DNA of 64,000 nucleotides from Diospyros lotus (taxonomy: Eukaryota; Streptophyta; Magnoliopsida; Ericales; Ebenaceae), in assembly GCF_014633365.1 (NCBI RefSeq), contig NC_068352.1, positions 17,455,310-17,519,309 of the forward strand, read 5' to 3'. A program made the translations under genes and the position numbers. Positions 35,187 through 47,761 of this stretch are shown here, piece after piece; position 1 is the stretch's first letter; every line of letters begins with the position of its first letter. Below the pieces are notes generated by a model that worked only from the letters and a program-made list of their open reading frames with translations, had not been told where the DNA came from and ran no database searches.

Positions 35187-35831
35187 TAAGACCATCTCCA
35201 ACCATACTTCTTATCTCACTTCCTATTATATTATAAATAATTTACTCCCTATTCTGATTTTATCTAAAAAATTGTGTGTGCTCCAACCATACTCTCTATC
35301 CCACTCATTATCCCATTCCCTATCTCACTTATTTATTAATAAATTTTAATTCTATTTATTTTACCTCACTTATAATTTTTATTACTATAAAATTTATTAG
35401 TTATTTGATAATTTAATAATAAATATGATGGTATTAAATTTTTATAATAGTTAATATATTTTTAAATATATTTACTAATATTTTTTAAAAATGATTATTT
35501 AACAAAATTATTTAAAATATTTCCCTAATTAAAAAAATTAATATTTTAAACGATAGTTATATTCCAATGGCTATATTCCAATAGAATATTACAACAACGG
35601 TCATATTCTATTGAAAGATTCCAACAACAGTCATATTCCAACGTCTAGATTCCAATGAAATATTCTAACAATAGTCATATTCCAATAGCTATATTCCGTT
35701 GAAATATTCCAACAAATGTCATATTCCTATGCATTATAAATAGATGATCCATTGTGTTAAAAAATTTACAATCCACAAATCTACAACACCAACTGTCATT
35801 ACCAATCTTTAATAATCTCGTTTCAACCATC

Positions 35832-37033
35832 ATGTCTAACAACATTCATATGTTCTTTTGAATGATCCATGAAGAAGTTGAAGAGGATAAGGCTATTGCT
35901 ACAGCTTTAGTTGAACAGTATGCTCAACATATGGATCACGACTCTTTTTCACATCACGGTGGATCCGTGTTGAACCACCATGTTATCAATCACAACAGAG
36001 CTGAAGGTTATGAGAGGCTTTATCATGATTATTTTGTAGATTCACCAACATATCCATCACAATTATTTTGCAAAAGGTTTCGTATGCATCGATCATTATT
36101 TCTACGAATTCAAGCAGCAATTGAAACACATGATCAATATTTTGTTCAAAGATTTGATGCCGTTGGAGTTCCTAGATTATCATTACTCCAAAAAATGACA
36201 ACTGTATTAAGGATGCTCGCATATGGATCACCTGCAAATGTTGTGGATGAATATGTTAGGATTGACAAAAGTACAACAATAGAGAGTTTGAAGAGGTTCA
36301 CAAAAGCAGTAGTTGAAATATTTAGAGAGCAATATTTGAGGCGACCAAATATTAGTGATATTGCAAGGTTGATGAGCGTGGCTAAGCAACGTGGGTTTCC
36401 AGGTATGTTGGGTAGCATTGATTGTATGCATTGGAAGTGGAAAAATTGTCCAACTGTATGGCATGGAATGTATACAAGTCATGGCCATGAACCAACGATT
36501 ATTTTGGAAGCAGTAGCTTCTTATGATATGTGGATATGGCATGCCTTTTTTCGATTATTGGGATCATTAAACGATCTTAATGTGCTAGATAGATCCCATG
36601 TATTCTTTGAATCGGCAGAAGGTCGCAGTCTTGAAGTTTCGTATACTATCAATGGACATGAATATACTATGAGATATTATCTTGGCGATAATATATATCC
36701 CTCATGGCGTACTTTTGTTAAAATCATTCCATCTTCTCAAGGGAACAAGAAGAATTTTTTTGCTGCAACTCATGAAGATGTGGATTTGGAGTCCTACAAT
36801 CATGATTTGCAATAGTAAGTGGACCGAGACGTATGTGGGATGTTGAAACACTCAAATATATAATGGAGTCTTATATCATATTGCACAATATGATAGTTGA
36901 AGATGAACGTGATATAACTCATGAAGATATGGATTTCAACTATGATGCAATTGTTGCCACTCCAACAATTGATTTGTCTCACAATCGCACAAGTGAAGTT
37001 ATGGAATTCATACAAGTTCACCATCAAATTTGA
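35832..37033 (+). pseudogene. PIF/Harbinger DDE transposase, recently inactivated
   Basis: The long open part runs 35,862-36,815. The likely original ATG is at 35,832, in frame but followed by TGA at 35,859. The nuclease domain shows GSIDCMHW (first Asp, codon 36,420) and ASYDMWIWHAFF (second Asp, codon 36,525), plus NDLNVLDRS and GDNIYPSWRTFVK, all typical of HARBI1-like transposases. Near 36,780 the expected DVERAFGVLQSR region, which holds the catalytic Glu, has a small deletion that shifts the frame. Just after it lies TCATGA where an Arg codon is expected. Translation in the shifted frame then recovers IVSGPRRMWDVETLKY and ends HHQI at 37,033. Few lesions against a long intact frame suggest recent loss. 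Confidence 0.85.
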
Positions 37034-37319
37034 GACAAACAGACTCATGTACAACTCCAAAATGATCTTGTGGAGCATTTGTGAGAATTGTATGGTAAAC
37101 ATTCAACTTGAAATAAATTAATGTACTTTTCCAAATAAATTAATGCACTTCATTTCTATTGTATTAGAAAAAAATAGTTAGTTTCGAAATAACACTCATG
37201 AGAAATAACCATCAATACTAAACACAACATCTCATTACATTACTAAATTAATGTTCATGAAGTTCATTTAATCCCAACTCCATACATTACTTAAAGAAAA
37301 AACCTGAGGTGAATTTGGG

Positions 37320-37905
37320 TGCATGTCGCAACTCATGCCAGCAATGTAAAAATGTGAAAGAAGATTTTTGTAGGCTCTTGTACATTTCTACTGTTTCAAA
37401 AATCTAGACAGTTAAATAATAATGTCAATAAATCAATGACTAGCAACATGATATTAATAATTATCAAGTATCAAATAACAATAGAGGTTACCTTATTTTG
37501 TTATGTTATTCCACTTTGATTTTTGTCATCTATTTGGTTATAGTATCCAGAGAATTTGCTCACAACAAGTTGAAGTGTAGACCAACAATGCATCAATGAA
37601 TTGGGATTTCGATCAGATTCAAACTCTTTATATTGATTGAAATAAACATGAATCATTTCCCAATACATTTGTTTTGTTTGATCATTATCGTGTGTAGCAT
37701 CCATACTAATATTTAGCCATGCTGACATAAGCATTAAATCCTCTTATGTTGAGAAATTTCTTGTTCGTGGCTTTCTTTGAGTGTTGAGTTCGGATGTATC
37801 AGGTTGGGATAGAATGACAGTGACATTCGTATACTCGTCATAAATATGTAGGTTGTTGTTCAACAAATTTGTGTAGTATGGTTCATTATCTCTCTCCATG
37901 GCAAA
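37320..37905 (-). pseudogene. Harbinger Myb/SANT-like ORF1, broken
   Basis: On the minus strand I read TVILSQPDTSELNTQRKPRT, then NFST, a stop, EDLMLMSAWLN, YWEMIHVYFNQYKEFESDRN and FSGYYNQIDDKNQSG. After a frame change comes EMYKSLQKSSFTFLHCWHEL. This is the Myb/SANT-like DNA-binding partner that PIF/Harbinger transposases need. The TAG before EDLM and the frame break after NQSG disable it. It converges on the transposase gene. Confidence 0.7.
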
Positions 37906-39030
37906 CAAAAACTAATTGGTCAAACTGTGTAAAAAATCACAACAATAAATACTCTCTTTGTAACTACTATTTTAAATACTTAATTAAATTATTTAATTGA
38001 GTAACTTTGACATCCATTTTTAAGATTAGTTTCAAAACATTACATTAAAATAATGCGACACATGTATACATAATCAATAATTAAATACACAAAATAATAA
38101 AATATATGCACACACAAAATCTAAGAAATCTTCTAATCAACCAAACACATCTTAACTTAAAATCAAGCAAGATAAGAAATAATTAATAATCAAACCAAAT
38201 CTTAGTATTGATTTAACATATAAATAATAAAATTAGTGGATATAACAAAAATAGTGGATGGCGCAAACAGTGGATATAAAAAACAGTGGAGGAGTTAAGA
38301 TGTAATTAATAAAAATAGTGGATATAAAAATCAATAACCATATAAATGATAAAATATAAATAATTTACTATTGATGTAAAAGTTTGAGTTAAGTAAAACC
38401 AGAGAGGTATAAAAAGCTCTGATGGCCTAATTAATAAAAAACTGTGTTGAAGATTGGTGCAAACCCAGAAAGGAGGAGTGCAAACCCAAAAGCTTTGCTG
38501 GAAGAGGGAGCACTGCTGGAGGAGCTCTATGCTGTCATCGTTGCTGCTGGAGGAGCTCTGCGCCGTCGCTGGTAGGCAGATTTGCGTGTTGCCTCTACGA
38601 TCCTTCTTCTCCGAACACAGCCGCCACCTGTAACTTCTTCTCTGTGCACCGCCCCTGCTGCTTCTTCTCTGCCTGTGTTGTTGCCGGCTCTTTCTTCTCT
38701 GCATTTCACTACTGCTCCTTCTTCTCCCGTCGTCGCCTCTGTTCCTCACCATCGCTGCTGTTGTTGGTTTTCTCCGCTACTACTGCTTTTTTCAAATCTC
38801 AGATTGAGCCATTGAAGGTATTTGTTTAAGTTTCAGAAGCAAAATAAAGCCGTTGGGAAAATGTAGGGAGCAAAATATGGCTCCTCAACTGTAGAGAGCC
38901 ATTTGAAGCTCCACAAAAATTTGAGGAGTGACTTGACAGATAGGGAGCAGTGTTCAAGCAAAAAAGTTGAGAAATGTTCTTTAAATTTTGACTTGATGAG
39001 GATGGCAGGTCTATGTTGGACATGGTCTAA

Positions 39031-39769
39031 GTACTCAAATAGGTGGAAGCATATTCTAGAATCTATGAACAATGTGTTTTATTTGATAGATAAGTATCTA
39101 GCATCTATGCTCTTGAATATGTGTATACTTAGGCAGTGATCCTAAGTTTTATTTTAAAGAGCTTAATTTTCTAAAGTTCTTAAACTCTGAAATTTAATAA
39201 GGATATTTTGAAGAACTTTTCCAGATGAATATTTATTACTTTAAATTTAAGTATTTATAGGATTATTGATTTGATGTAGCATTTGGTTAAGCTGCTGAAA
39301 GTCCATTTTCTCAAATTAATAGTCGAGTGATGGATTAATCACTCAAATAAGAATGTAGATGCAATTAAGTGATACTATCTTGAAACATCTAGTTCTTGAA
39401 ATAATTTATTTTATGATGAACGTTCTTTAAGCAATTTTTCCTAGTGTTACTCGTGTTTAGATTCAATGTATTTGAATAATAGAATTTTAAAGTTTATATC
39501 CTTCAAATATTACTCAAATTATGCATTAGTAATATATGTGTATTCTTAAGCTAGTACATCTTGGTGATTATATAATAAACTTAATTAATTGAGTAACATT
39601 TTTCTGTGTTTTATTTAAGATAAGTAAATGTAAATTACTTGACTGATGAATGGGTCATAAAGTTATTGTGCATCTCTATGATTAAAAGTTGTTGAGTAGT
39701 ATATAGTATGCTCAAGATATTTGTAATGTTTTATGGGTTATATTTTAGTTAAGTAATGGTGAACAAGGG
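39031..39769. other. AT-rich spacer, nothing recognised
   Basis: No coding signature or repeat ends are seen between the Harbinger element and the hAT remnant. Confidence 0.5.
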
Positions 39770-42700
39770 TGACCATAAGATTTTAGGGGCTCTAAATGAA
39801 ATTTTATATGGAACCCTTTACATTTAAAGATAAAATTACATATAACAAATAATTTTTTTTACTATATAAAAATATTTAAAGTTACCACAATAATATTTTA
39901 AAATTCATAATATTTCATTTTAAATTTACTCTTTTAGCATTTTTAGATGAAAAATCAACAATTAAATTATTACAATCAATTTGTTCCAACATATGTTTTT
40001 CAATAGACACCATTGTCAATCTATTCAACTTTTCTTGTGACATTGTTGACTGAAAGTAATATTTTATTAACTTCAACTTTGAGAAACTTTGTTTTGTAAA
40101 GATAACTATAATTGATATGGTCAAAAATATTCTATATGTGATCCACACATTCAGAAAACAACAATTCATCGTATTCATGTAGTCTAACACTTCAATTGTC
40201 CTCTCAGTCTCTTTTGACAAACTTCTCACAATTTTTAATTCAGAGAATAACTTTTATCTATCAATATTTGAATTTGTCTTGTACCTCAAAATTTTTTCTA
40301 ACTTATCACACAATCTATTCACACAATCATCATCTGTAGAATATAATTTTTCAAATCAAATAAAAATCAAAAAATATTTACATATTCTTGAAGTTGTTCA
40401 AACCTAAATTTAAGTTAAGAAAGAGAGCTTGATCAAGTACATATAAGAAATAATCAACTCTAAAAGATTTTTCAGCTGAATGTGTAATCTCATCATTGAC
40501 AGTTCCATCAAATAAGTTTTTTATGAATAATATGCTTTATTTGAAAAGTAGAGTTCAATTTCTATTTGAGCAACAATTTCTTTAGCAATAATCATATCAT
40601 ATTCAAATTCAGTTTCTTTATAGGTTTCAAAAAAAGAAATGAGTGTTTTCAAGTGACTTATAGCAACATCAATGACCATATCTGTGATACCCCGTTTCGG
40701 CATAAGGTTGTCACGTAATTTAGATGAGTTTAAAATATCGAAAATTGGTTTGATAGTAAAAATAAGTTGTCGAATCGACATCAAGGAGTGTCCTAGAGCC
40801 TTGATGTCTAAGAAAAATGATATGGTACTGATAAGTGTTATGAGATAGGATTTATGATATTAAAAGAAATCAGAATCGAGACTATTTTCGGTACAACTGT
40901 GATTCAGGCTGAAAAACTAAATCGTCATAGGGGACTTTTAAAAAGTCAACAGAACCCTGAGGGGGCTCCGATTTTGTGTAATGATTAACCCTGAAATGGT
41001 ATTGGGATGAAACAAAGGTCTCGTGATGGCACAAAGACGAAATCATCCTTACCGAGTAACTTTGAGTTATTAATTTTAAAATTTCGATATTTTAATCTAA
41101 ATAAAATTAATATTTGAAGATATAATTGTAATTATGCAATGCCTAAAGTGGGGTTAAGAATTTAATTAAAGAATTTATGTATAATGATTTTAATAAATTA
41201 TACATTATGCATAATATATTATATAAATTATATATATGTGTGTGTGAGTGTGTGTGATAGGCAAGAATTCTACAATAAGTATAATATATATATATAAAAG
41301 AGTAGTGGCCAAGGTACTTTTCGGTCAAGTGGTAGCTATAATATATAATATACATATATATGCATGGAGTTCAGGTTAAGGCAAATTGAAGATTTGAGAG
41401 CAACTTTAATATATATATATATACATATATATTTATATGCGTATATGTACTTGGAGGCCAAGCACCAAATCAAGGATTGGCAAAGTCTATGAGTGAAATC
41501 AGTGGGAGCATAGGAAGTATTATATAATATATAATAATATACATACTTGGAGTCCAAGCTTAGACAAGTATAAATAGGCTTAGGCGTAGGGGCAGAAGGC
41601 AGGGAGAGAAGAGAAAGAAGAAGGAGGAGGATGAGAGAAAAGAAATAAAATGAAGGAAAAAAAAAGGGAGAAACAAATAATAAAAAGTTTTTGAAAAATT
41701 TTAGAAATTTATTTGAAATCCAAGGAGCGTGTGGGGGTTTAGAATTTAGCATTTAAAAGCTTGACACCAGAGTTAAGATTGAGCGAATTTTGAGACATTC
41801 TAAATTGTATTCAAGGTGAGTGTTCTGATTTAAAAACTTGATTTATTGTGAGTAGTTTACCATTAAAACTTGACTTGTTTATACAAATGGCTTTGACTTG
41901 TGAGTGTTCTTACTTAAAAATTTGGTTTATTTTAGGTGGTTCGACCCTATATATGATTTGTTTATACAAATGAGTTGACCTATGATAGGTTGTTTACATA
42001 CGGATGGTTCATCCAAAGTGGTTATTTACAAGTGCATTGAATTTTGTATTTTAAATTATGTGCATGCAAATGTTGAGTTTATATGGTGCATGATTTGTGT
42101 TATGGCATTAACATGTTTATGTGTGCTCCATGTGGAATGTGGGTTGTCAACCTGTGTGTAGCACTTGAGTGATAACACTTTGAATGCGTGCTAAGGATTA
42201 ATGTTATGTGACCCACTTGGGACGGGGCTGAGATGAACCTTACCTTGTAGTACTCAAGTGGTGGGGTTGAGAGTGGACACCACCCCGGTTGTTGGCTCAA
42301 GTGGCGAGGCTAAGAATGGACACCACCCCAAGTTCCTTTGAGAAATAGTATTATTGCCTAGGTGGACATTGATTCTGGGGATAATACTGATCATCTTATG
42401 GGCAGGGTTGTGTTGAGATCCGTAATGCTTTTGAGTGGGAGCGTAATGCCTAACATAATATAGGGGTGATCCCCGGGTTCATGTGTTGAGGTTGTCCATC
42501 TTAAGCAAGATTGTGTTATATCAATGTGTCGATGAGGTTATGTTGCTTTCGGAGAGATTGCATTTTTCCCAATTAGGGTTAAGTGTCATGTGGAATTCTC
42601 TTAGGATGAGATATGTCGGTTTTATTCATGGTCTATATATATTCATGAAAATATTTTTGAATTCTCACTTAGATGATTCAACATCTAATTTGGACTATGT

Positions 42701-44758
42701 CCTTGAAATATTCAAACGTTCTAAGTGAAAGCAGCAACGCTAAAGAAAATGGGGTTATCGAGATGTAGCCGTCATTTATGTTTTGGAAATTTAGTAGGTC
42801 TTTGACCATGTTTTGTGATATCCAGATGTTATGTATTATTTTGATGATATCATGAGGAACATCGATGGTTCGAATTTTATATTATGAATAAATAAATTAT
42901 AGTTATGTATATTCGAGATTTCGATTTTATTTTCGCTGATGTGATTGATATTACCTGTCTTAGCTTATTTCTTTAAGTTGATATGCTGAGAGTAGATCAG
43001 GATTGTCGGAGTTTAAATTATGTTGAGTATATGTTGAAAAAAAAAAATATCTCCGAAATTCCAAGTTAACGTATGCTTGGGAAAAAGTAGGGCGTTACAA
43101 TATCGTTACTTTGCAACATTTTACTTACTCTATTAATAGAAAACAATATATTATATCAAATAACCATGCTAAACAAGAACTCAAAATTCATAATGTCATG
43201 TAATAAACTTTTAGCATCTCAAAATGTGTTAGGGTCATCACATATTTCCATCAAGTAAGTTAAAGCAACTTTTATTTGTGAAGTTTGGAATCTTATTGTT
43301 TTAATACTCTCAACTTGACTTTCCTAACGTGTTTGTGATAGTGGCTTAAGTGTCAGGCTTTCCATATTATTTTGCAAAACTTTCCATCGCTTTGTAGAAG
43401 ATAAAAATAATATATATATATATATGTATTTGCCATATCACATAATGCAAGATTAAGACTATGAAAATCACATGGAGTGTAAAAAGCCTTTGGATTTACT
43501 TTTACACACCTTAAGCTTGCTTTTCATATTAAAACCATTATCATAACATTGACCTCTTAAGTCACAAATATCAAGTTCAAGTGTTTGTAGAGAATTTATC
43601 AATTCATCAAATAGTCATTGCCCGAAAGTATCATCTACCTTAAGCAATCCTAAAAAAAAACTCTTCTACCTTAACCAGACTTGCTGAGACATTTACACAT
43701 CGTATACTTAGAGATATATGTTCTTCATGACTTATATCAGGTGTACAGTTAAGTATCATTGAAAAATATTTTGCTTCTATAACTGTTTTAATGATTGCAC
43801 TTTTGATCTCACCTGCCAACATGAGTATGAATTCATTTTGAATTTTGTGACTCAGATAATGATGGTGAATTTCCTTTTCTTAAATATATCAAACGTGTTT
43901 TTTCATAATTGGATTAAACTTAATGATCATTTCAATTAAAACTAAAAAATTTTCATTATCTTCTTCATATAATTTTTCACTACTTTCACGAAATACCAAA
44001 TTATTCTTACTGAGAAAGATAACAATTAAAACTATTCTCGCAAAAACTTCTCTTCAATGTTTTATATTTTTGTTGATTTGATCATGCAGAGCTTCATTAA
44101 TTGTTAAATTCATTTGTAATTGCCTTTCCAATTCAATCCATTTTCTCATGTTATCTATTTGCCCACTAGTTAGTTCATGGCCTTTCACTTTAAATCCAAG
44201 ATTTTCCAATCACTTGTCCCTTTATTAACTAATTGAATATTATTTTATTCTTGTTTAAATAACTTGTAACAAAAATAAAATACTTTATCTAATGAAACAT
44301 AATAGATCAACTATTTTCTATCACTCTTTTCACCACTTGATAAATGTCGAGTATAATATGCAGAAGAAAAATGCTTATTTTCTGAATCTTTACGAAAATC
44401 AACCATATTCCATCTTATAGGACATTTTTCTACCAACAAGTTGATAAAATTTTGATCAATATTTTTTCAATTTTTTAGATCAATTATGACCAAAGGGCAA
44501 GTTAAGCATTCTGTATGAAATTTTTTTATATTCTTGCTCATTTCTATTTTCGGCATTTTCTAATTCATGTTGTTTCTGCATGTCATTTTGAACCTTTTTA
44601 TCCATCAAATTATCACATTCTTCATTTTCTATTGTATTACTAATGTTCCTAATGACAAACCTATCCAACACTCCTACTTGAGATAGAATAAATCTCGAGT
44701 TTTTTTTTGGTTGCTTTTTTTTCTTTTTATTTCTAGACAAATATTTTCTAGTTGACAT
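39770..44758 (-). pseudogene. hAT-type (DUF4371/ZMYM1-like) transposase pseudogene, split by a solo LTR
   Basis: On the minus strand the order fits this family. At 44,758 an ATG opens MSTRKYLSRNKKKKKQPKK. The zinc-finger-like region follows at about 44,460-44,190 (KCPIRWNMVDFRKDSENKHF, AYYTRHLSSGEKSDRK, DKVFYFCYKLF). The DUF4371 core lies near 43,822-43,640 ([32 protein letters not shown]). Beyond the solo LTR, 40,680-40,521 reads ISHLKTLISFFETYKETEFE. The hAT dimerisation end at 40,100-39,915 reads SFSKLKLIKYYFQSTMSQEK, KHMLEQID and FSSKNAKRVNLK. Many stops and frameshifts make it inactive. Terminal inverted repeats could not be fixed. Confidence 0.75.
40683..43099. mobile_element. solo LTR, 2,417 bp, TSD ATATC
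   Basis: It begins TGTGATACCCCGTTTCGGC and ends AAGTAGGGCGTTACA, the TGTGATACCCC..GGGCGTTACA form common in plant Ty3/gypsy LTRs. A perfect 5-bp duplication ATATC flanks it at 40,678-40,682 and 43,100-43,104. Removing it and one ATATC brings the two hAT-like halves together. It contains TA-rich microsatellite stretches near 41,200-41,550 and no recognisable coding region. Confidence 0.9.
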
Positions 44759-46337
44759 AATAAATCAATTTAAATACGAAAATCAATACAATATCAAATT
44801 CAAATGTAATTGAAGAACTACGGACCTGGTTATATTTGATATTTGAATTGAAATATGCAAAATAAATTAACAAAAAAATACAATCGTGAAAAATAGAAGA
44901 AATTGAAACATGTTTCTACGGAAAGAAAATGTAGATATTAATTTTTTTCCCCATAAACATGTTATTACTGCACAAATGTAGATGTATCCATCACCGTCAG
45001 AGAATAATAAAAAATATGTAGACCAAATCTGAGTATGTTAACTAAAATAAGTGAAACTTAAACTTTTTATACATCAAAATCACACACACTGATTCTAAAA
45101 AAAAGATAAGTTTCCTTATACACATTGATTTTATTTTATACTTATCTCATAATTTCTTTCGTAAATATATACAGTACTAATTTGAAAAAGATTAAGCTAT
45201 TTTTATTCAGAGTGTTTAATTTTTTTTTTTTTTTAAAACTCAATTCACTCTAAGAGTGTTCATCCGTTCTTACAAATATTATAGAAGATGTTATTTCAAC
45301 ATTATCAATTTCAACCCAATGAAGCCTTAATTTAAAAATTAAATCTCAGATACGCCCAATCAGAGAGCATCGTAATCACAGCCTGGGTGGGTCTCTTGGC
45401 TTTTGAGACGATTGTGAATATGCAAAATTTTTTGAATTTTGATTTAAGTTAAATTCAGACATTTGAAATTGCGTTTACTTATTTAAATATAAATTTAAAA
45501 TTCAATTTAGGCATTTATTGAAATTCTTCCAATTTAGATTTTGAGATTCAACTTGGACATTTACAACTCCGCAAAATTCTTTTAATTGTGATGGATAGAT
45601 TCTTTTAATTAAAGATAAAATTAACACAATTAATGGAACTAAAACATTCTTGAATGATATTGAAACAATATTTAACATTATAAACTAAAGTGACTCTAAA
45701 TTTGAAAAATAAAATTACCATAACTTACTTGATTTTTTAAAATAAGCAATCAATTTAACCATAAAATTAAAATACAATAACTTATTTGATACTTCATCTA
45801 ATAAAAAAAAAAATTACATCAATCATCCCCAAATTCAAGCTAAATATGAGGGGCTTCGCATATTTCATGTCTTAACAATTATTCATAATAATGATAATAA
45901 AACACTACCATCAACCGATCCTACAAGATAAAGGGACCCAACAACCATAAGCTGTGTGTCTTCTGTTTTTTTTAAGGTGGGTGGGGTTGCCTAAAGATCA
46001 GAACCTTGTGGATGAATTGGTCTCATGACCAAGAAGAGAGAAAGAAATAGATAGCAAAGCTAAATGGCATTGTATTGGAGAGGCCGAATGGCAATTTCTT
46101 TCAAGAGGTACAACAAGTTAAAGCAAGTAACACATTCTACTCCATCAGTTTAGTAGTGAAATATACAGCCGGACAAAAGCTTTGGAATTCGTGGCATCAT
46201 CATTAATAGGCTACAAAACCATCAGCAAACAGACATACGTGCACCAAGGAATACACTTTGGGGACTGGCAGGTCGATAGCGCAGCAACGCTTCCAGATGA
46301 CATGTTCCCAAACCTTGATGAGCTTGGTAGATGCTCC
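44759..46337. other. AT-rich region downstream of ARPC1
   Basis: No gene is supported. The right part (about 46,200-46,337) should contain the ARPC1 3' UTR. The outer end of the hAT-like element may lie in the left part but was not located. Confidence 0.4.
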
Positions 46338-47708
46338 TTACAGATACTCGGATAAATCGTCTTGGTTCTCCAGATCCCATACAACAACTTTTCCATCTAG
46401 ACCTGTTATTTTAGCCCACATAAAGCCATATTTATATATATATATATATATTGCTAGTGAAGTTCAAGGACCCGGCTTCGGGATGTAATGACAAAAGGCG
46501 TTCCATTATACAAACCTGAAGTGCTGAAGCTCGTGATCGTAGACTTCCCATTTCTCTTAACAGGCAAGATACAGCTACAGTTTTGCAAAGAAAATAAAAG
46601 AATTCTTATCAGTCTAATGCTGGAGATGAAAATGAATGAGCTGATAAATTAAGGCAACAAAGGTCTGGTAAAAAAGATAATGAAATAGATCAGTACTTGA
46701 TACAGTTCTCGTGAACACTTCCACGTGGTCTTGATTGCCCAACCATATCATTGTTGATTCCATGTTTTGATTGGCCATAAAATTTCCCAAATGCTTCAGA
46801 GAACTGACAATGAGAAAATAGAAAAAGATCACTCCAAAGCCTAATTGATGTCCCTATAATAGAGTTGTATTCCCATGATTATCAGCAATAAATAAGCAAC
46901 AGAGGTATTTTGCAACATTCTAGCCATTTAATACTGACACAGCATTGAGTGAGTGTTAAAGAATTTCACGTGCCATTTCCATTCAGGAAATGAACGACAA
47001 GAACATAGCAATAAATATACATATGTATATATGTGAAAATAATAATTAACTTTTTTGCATTGTAAAAGAAACAATATCATTATGTTAATGGGTAAGAAAT
47101 ATTTTTCACACTTTTACATATTGGAAAAAGGTCTAAAAGAAATTACATCACATTCTTGTAATGCATAATGTTGGCTCCAAATCACATGAAGCCCAACATA
47201 ACTGGGATCTTAGCCTCTCTATGAAATAACAATCCAGTTCGTGAGCCCTAGTCATATGGTGCTTTCGCATAACCAATCCTCACCCATACACCAATCCCAA
47301 TTCAAAAGGGATATCAGAATCAAAATTCCTATAAATTAACTGAAAGATGGAGACAACACATACATACATATATATATACACATATATATACATATATATA
47401 TGCTAGGAGAAAATCACAAAAAACCAGCTTATATGTGAATTGAAACCTCAAATAGCACCTTCCAACAAGGTATATTTTCCCTGTACTTTATATTACTGTG
47501 TTATGTATCAGTCACCATAGAACGTGCCACAATGGGCTGTCCCCTAGGTAAGAATCCCTCAATCCCCAATGGAGAAATTGATCAGCTGATACAAGGACCT
47601 AGTGAGTCGTCAACCATTCCATGATGTGATCTATTTGATGCATCATTACATGGCGATCAAGTAATCCCTCAAGAATCAGATAATTCACTTATCACATGTT
47701 GCCATCAG

Positions 47709-47761
<53 letters not shown>

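Larger units (their letters stand above)
35190..39027 (+). mobile_element. PIF/Harbinger transposon, 3,838 bp, TSD TAA
   Basis: The inverted ends are GACCATCTCCAACC at the left and GTTGGACATGGTC at the right. The 3-bp duplication TAA lies at 35,187-35,189 and 39,028-39,030, matching the TWA target of PIF/Harbinger. The element has both family genes in convergent orientation: a transposase on the plus strand and a Myb/SANT-like ORF on the minus strand. Both are damaged. The stretch from 37,900 to 39,027 has no supportable gene. Confidence 0.92.

Noticed and set aside
38306..38830. 148-aa frame rich in Arg/Ser at the right side of the Harbinger element
   Set aside because: Low-complexity CTGCTG/CTTCTTCT repeats give frames on both strands. 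No family resemblance was found.
41136..41752. Leu/Tyr-rich minus-strand frames
   Set aside because: They arise from TA-microsatellite sequence within the solo LTR at 40,683-43,099.
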